NCBI RefSeq assembly: GCF_024199925.1
Contig: NZ_JANADR010000001.1
Location: forward strand, 248,001-312,000
Direction of reading: 5' to 3'
Source of the DNA: Bradyrhizobium sp. CCGUVB1N3
GTDB lineage: Bacteria; Pseudomonadota; Alphaproteobacteria; Rhizobiales; Xanthobacteraceae
DNA length: 64,000 bases
Positions 61,875-64,000 of the stretch are shown piece after piece. A program made the translations under genes and the position numbers. A model generated the notes under the pieces. It worked only from the letters and a program-made list of their open reading frames with translations, made no database searches and was not told the DNA's origin. Each line of letters begins with the position of its first letter. The stretch's first letter is position 1.

Positions 61875-63027
61875 TTATGGCGCGTACTTCCAGGCGCCGC
61901 TGGTCAAGCGGACCACGACCAGCGAGCGCTCGTCGACGCCGGTCACTGCACCGGGCTTGAAGTTGTAGACGGCATGCACGCCGGGCAGTTCCTTGGTGCT
62001 GAGGATGGCGTCCCGGAGCGCGGTACGGAATTCCGCTGTGCCGGGCTTTGCGGTCTTCAGCGCCCGCTCGGCGGCGTTGGCAAAGATCAGCCAGGCGTCG
62101 AAGGAGTAGGCGGAGAACCCGTCGGTGGTCGGAATGTTGTGGGTCTTCTGGTAGATCGCGCGGAAATCGAGCGCGATCTTCTTGGCAAAGTGCTCGTCCG
62201 GAAGCTGCTCGGCCACGATCACGGGGCCGGCGGAGACCTGGATGCCATCGGCGGCCTTGCCGCCCACATTGACGAAGTCCGGATTGACGAGCGCCACAGT
62301 GCCGTAGGTATTTCCCTTGAAGCCGCGCTCGGAGAGCGTGAGGAGAGGCAGCGCGCCCTGCGTGCCGGAGCCACCGATCAGCACGGCGTCGGGACGTGCG
62401 GCCATGACCTTGAGGATCTGCGCGGTCACCGAGGTATCGGTGCGGGCATAGCGCTCGTTGGTCTGGACCTTGATTTCGTCAAGGGGCTCGGCGGCCTTGG
62501 CACCGTTATAGACGAGGTCGCCCCACGCATCGGAGAAGCCGATATAGCCGATGTTCTTCATGCCGTCGCGCTTCATGCGATCTTGCGACGATCTTGACGA
62601 GGAGTGAAGCCGGCTGCGGCACCGAGACGACCCATTGCTCCGGCGATTCCGGAAGCTTGCCGATCGGCGAGACCGCGATCATCGGCACCTTCAATTCGCT
62701 GGCGACGGCCGCCATGGCGATGGTCGAGGGCGCCGTCGCCGTGCCGATCAGGAGGTCGACCTTCTCTTCTTCGACGAGCTTGCGCGCGTTGCGCGTCGCG
62801 GCCGACGGATCGGAGCCGTCGTCGAGCTGGATCAGGCGGACGGTCTCGCCGTTGATCGTCTTCTTGTATTCATAGGCGGCATTGATGCCGCGCCCATAGG
62901 GGATGCCGATCGACGAGCCGTTGCCGCTCAGCGAGGTGACAAAGCCGATGGTGATGTCGGCCTGCGCAGCCGGCGCTGCGAAGACGCCGGCGACCAGTGC
63001 GATTAGGCTAAGAGTCTTCTGCCGCAT
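61875..63027 (-). pseudogene. ABC transporter substrate-binding protein (LivK-like) with one frameshift
   Basis: The start at 63027 (GGAGGA upstream) gives a signal peptide (MRQKTLSLIALVAGVFAAPA) and ADITIGFVTSLSGNGSSIGI, a family 6 binding protein that reads in one frame to SLLVKIVA. From there the protein continues in another frame as MKRDGMKNIGYIGFSDAWGD and runs to the stop at 61875. One extra base near 62583 (T on the plus strand) would restore a 383-aa protein; 1153 nt is exactly 384 codons plus one. Either the gene is newly broken or this is a sequencing error. It would be the binding protein for the livH-livM/G-livF system. Confidence 0.85.
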
Positions 63028-63646
63028 TTGCGTTGTCCTCCATAGATGCTGGGTACGAATGTCTGGAAGCCGGGCAGGGAGCCCGAGCCGCGAACGAACC
63101 GATTGAAGGCATTGCTGCAGCGCCAGACGCGGCGAAAGAAAGTTCGCTCGGCCGGGCGTCAGCGGCCATGGCGAGGCGTGCCGCTCAAATGGCGGGTGGG
63201 TCGGTGGAAGCCGGCGGGCATCTGTCGAAGCGAAGGAAGGCAAATGCCGCAGCCGCGTTGCGCGACCGGCGATGTTGCTGCCGGCCATTCAGGCCTGACG
63301 ATAGTCCACGCGATCGAGTCTCTCAAAATCGGTGCCCTGCAACATCATTGTCATGGCCACCGGCCAGCTGCCGGGGGCGGATTACTTAAAGCCTAAAGTA
63401 TTATCCGTGGCGTCGTCAACACGTGTCACGGCGCTGTCAGAAAAAAATGTTGTTGCATACAATTCCGTCAGAGTGCGCCATTTCCTTGGTCTCTTTGACC
63501 CACGAAATCCTCCTCCTCGTCGCGATCAGGAGGTGCGCTTGGCCGGCTCCGCCGCGCGCATTTGACGCGACAATTAGTTTATGGTTGAAATATCTCCATC
63601 GGCAGCCGGCGGCCGATCCTCCCGTCACCGTTTGAGGAGAAGGGCG
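63028..63646. other. Intergenic region with no gene
   Basis: 619 nt between the divergent binding-protein and racemase-like genes. Short open frames in it have no resemblance to proteins and no ribosome-binding sites worth noting. It is A/T-richer in the middle (63360-63480), where promoters would lie. TTGCATACAA at 63453-63462 is one base from the TTGTATACAA palindrome bound by some GntR regulators; I give it low weight. Confidence 0.6.
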
Positions 63647-64000
63647 ATGCGCATCTTCTGGCAAAGTTTCGTCGATGCGAGCGTGAATGCGCCCTATATG
63701 GCGCTGCTGTCGGAGTATCTCAACAACATCGCCGCGCCCGGTACGACGGTTCATGTCGAGGGCATTTCGCCGCCGGATCGGGAGTTCGGCCGGCTCGCTG
63801 AATTGCGCTGTGCCGTTCAGGCGATCGACAACGGCATTGCAGCCGAGGAGGCCGGGTTCGACGCGTTCGTGATGGGTCACTTCCAGGATCCCGGACTTTA
63901 CGAGCTCCGTTCGACGCTCGCCATTCCCGTGATCGGAACTGGCGAGGCGACGTTGCTTGCGTCCTCGCAACTCGGCCGGCGCCTCGGCCTCGTGACGCTC
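63647..64000 (+). CDS. Asp/Glu/hydantoin racemase family protein, N-terminal part (partial)
   Basis: The ATG at 63647 follows GAGGAGAAGGG. 118 codons are visible before the window ends. The sequence RIFWQSFVDASVNAPYMALL, then VQAIDNGIAAEEAGFDAFVM and GHFQDPGLYELRSTLAIPVI, then GTGEATLLAS, is that of the Asp/Glu racemase superfamily (hydantoin or maleate isomerase-like group). The catalytic Cys expected in the first half is not clear here; the residue in this branch is a His in GHFQDPG. The rest of the gene is outside the window. Confidence 0.85.
   Translation, partial: MRIFWQSFVDASVNAPYMALLSEYLNNIAAPGTTVHVEGISPPDREFGRLAELRCAVQAIDNGIAAEEAGFDAFVMGHFQDPGLYELRSTLAIPVIGTGEATLLASSQLGRRLGLVTL

Noticed and set aside
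63453..63462. GntR operator upstream of the racemase-like gene
   Set aside because: TTGCATACAA is only nearly palindromic and lies 184 nt from the gene, with no GntR gene in view, so it is mentioned but not listed as a site.
1..64000. tRNA, rRNA, CRISPR array, prophage or defence system
   Set aside because: No repeat-spacer array, cloverleaf, phage structural gene or nuclease/defence domain could be seen on either strand.

Overview
The window is GC-rich chromosomal DNA of an alphaproteobacterium, most probably a Bradyrhizobium-like member of the Rhizobiales. This rests on the dense set of uptake and catabolic operons, an S21 protein and CspA of alphaproteobacterial type, a palindromic intergenic repeat with GAGCATGATC/GATCATGCTC ends of the kind common in Bradyrhizobium, and a LivM-LivG fusion. 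No rRNA, tRNA, CRISPR array or phage region was seen. Almost everything codes for import and breakdown of small nitrogenous, cyclitol or aromatic compounds.

Layout. 1-2962: end of an amide/urea-type ABC ATPase, then formamidase (fmdA), FmdB-like zinc ribbon and aliphatic amidase (amiE). 3138-4367: an isolated, more A/T-rich FAD monooxygenase. 4637-8370: a DapA-like aldolase and the 5-oxoprolinase subunits pxpC, pxpB (minus) and pxpA (plus). 8397-13993: an M20 amidohydrolase and a D-2-hydroxyacid dehydrogenase, divergent from a polar amino-acid ABC transporter and a GntR regulator, with a perfect 14-bp palindrome in the divergent promoter. 14072-21106: a decayed sugar-isomerase gene followed by an intact myo-inositol operon iolG-iolC-iolD-iolE-iolB.

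21151-38065: an amine/amino-acid catabolic region. It has two DAO-type FAD oxidases, an Lrp regulator with a near-consensus Lrp box, a peptide/opine-type ABC transporter, a class III aminotransferase, a HAD dehalogenase, succinate-semialdehyde-type and malate/tartrate-type dehydrogenases, a cupin, a GhrA-like reductase and two paralogous double-GNAT proteins.

38262-52878 is the most interesting part. Two facing catabolic units (Rieske oxygenase + reductase + acyl-CoA ligase + SDR; and nitrilase + bicupin + fumarylacetoacetase-like + thioesterase + EthD-like) surround a minus-strand indolepyruvate ferredoxin oxidoreductase operon and two overlapping MarR genes. Both main promoters carry the same TATGC-N5-CATAT motif. 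The enzymes converge on an aryl-acetic acid, plausibly indole-3-acetic acid, made from the nitrile or the pyruvate and then attacked on the ring.

52863-64000: an IS5-type transposase remnant, a LysR/nitrilase divergent pair, small membrane and GNAT genes, housekeeping-like small genes (cspA, a zinc ribbon, rpsU), a branched-chain amino-acid-type ABC transporter whose binding-protein gene carries one frameshift, and the start of an Asp/Glu-racemase family gene cut by the window end.
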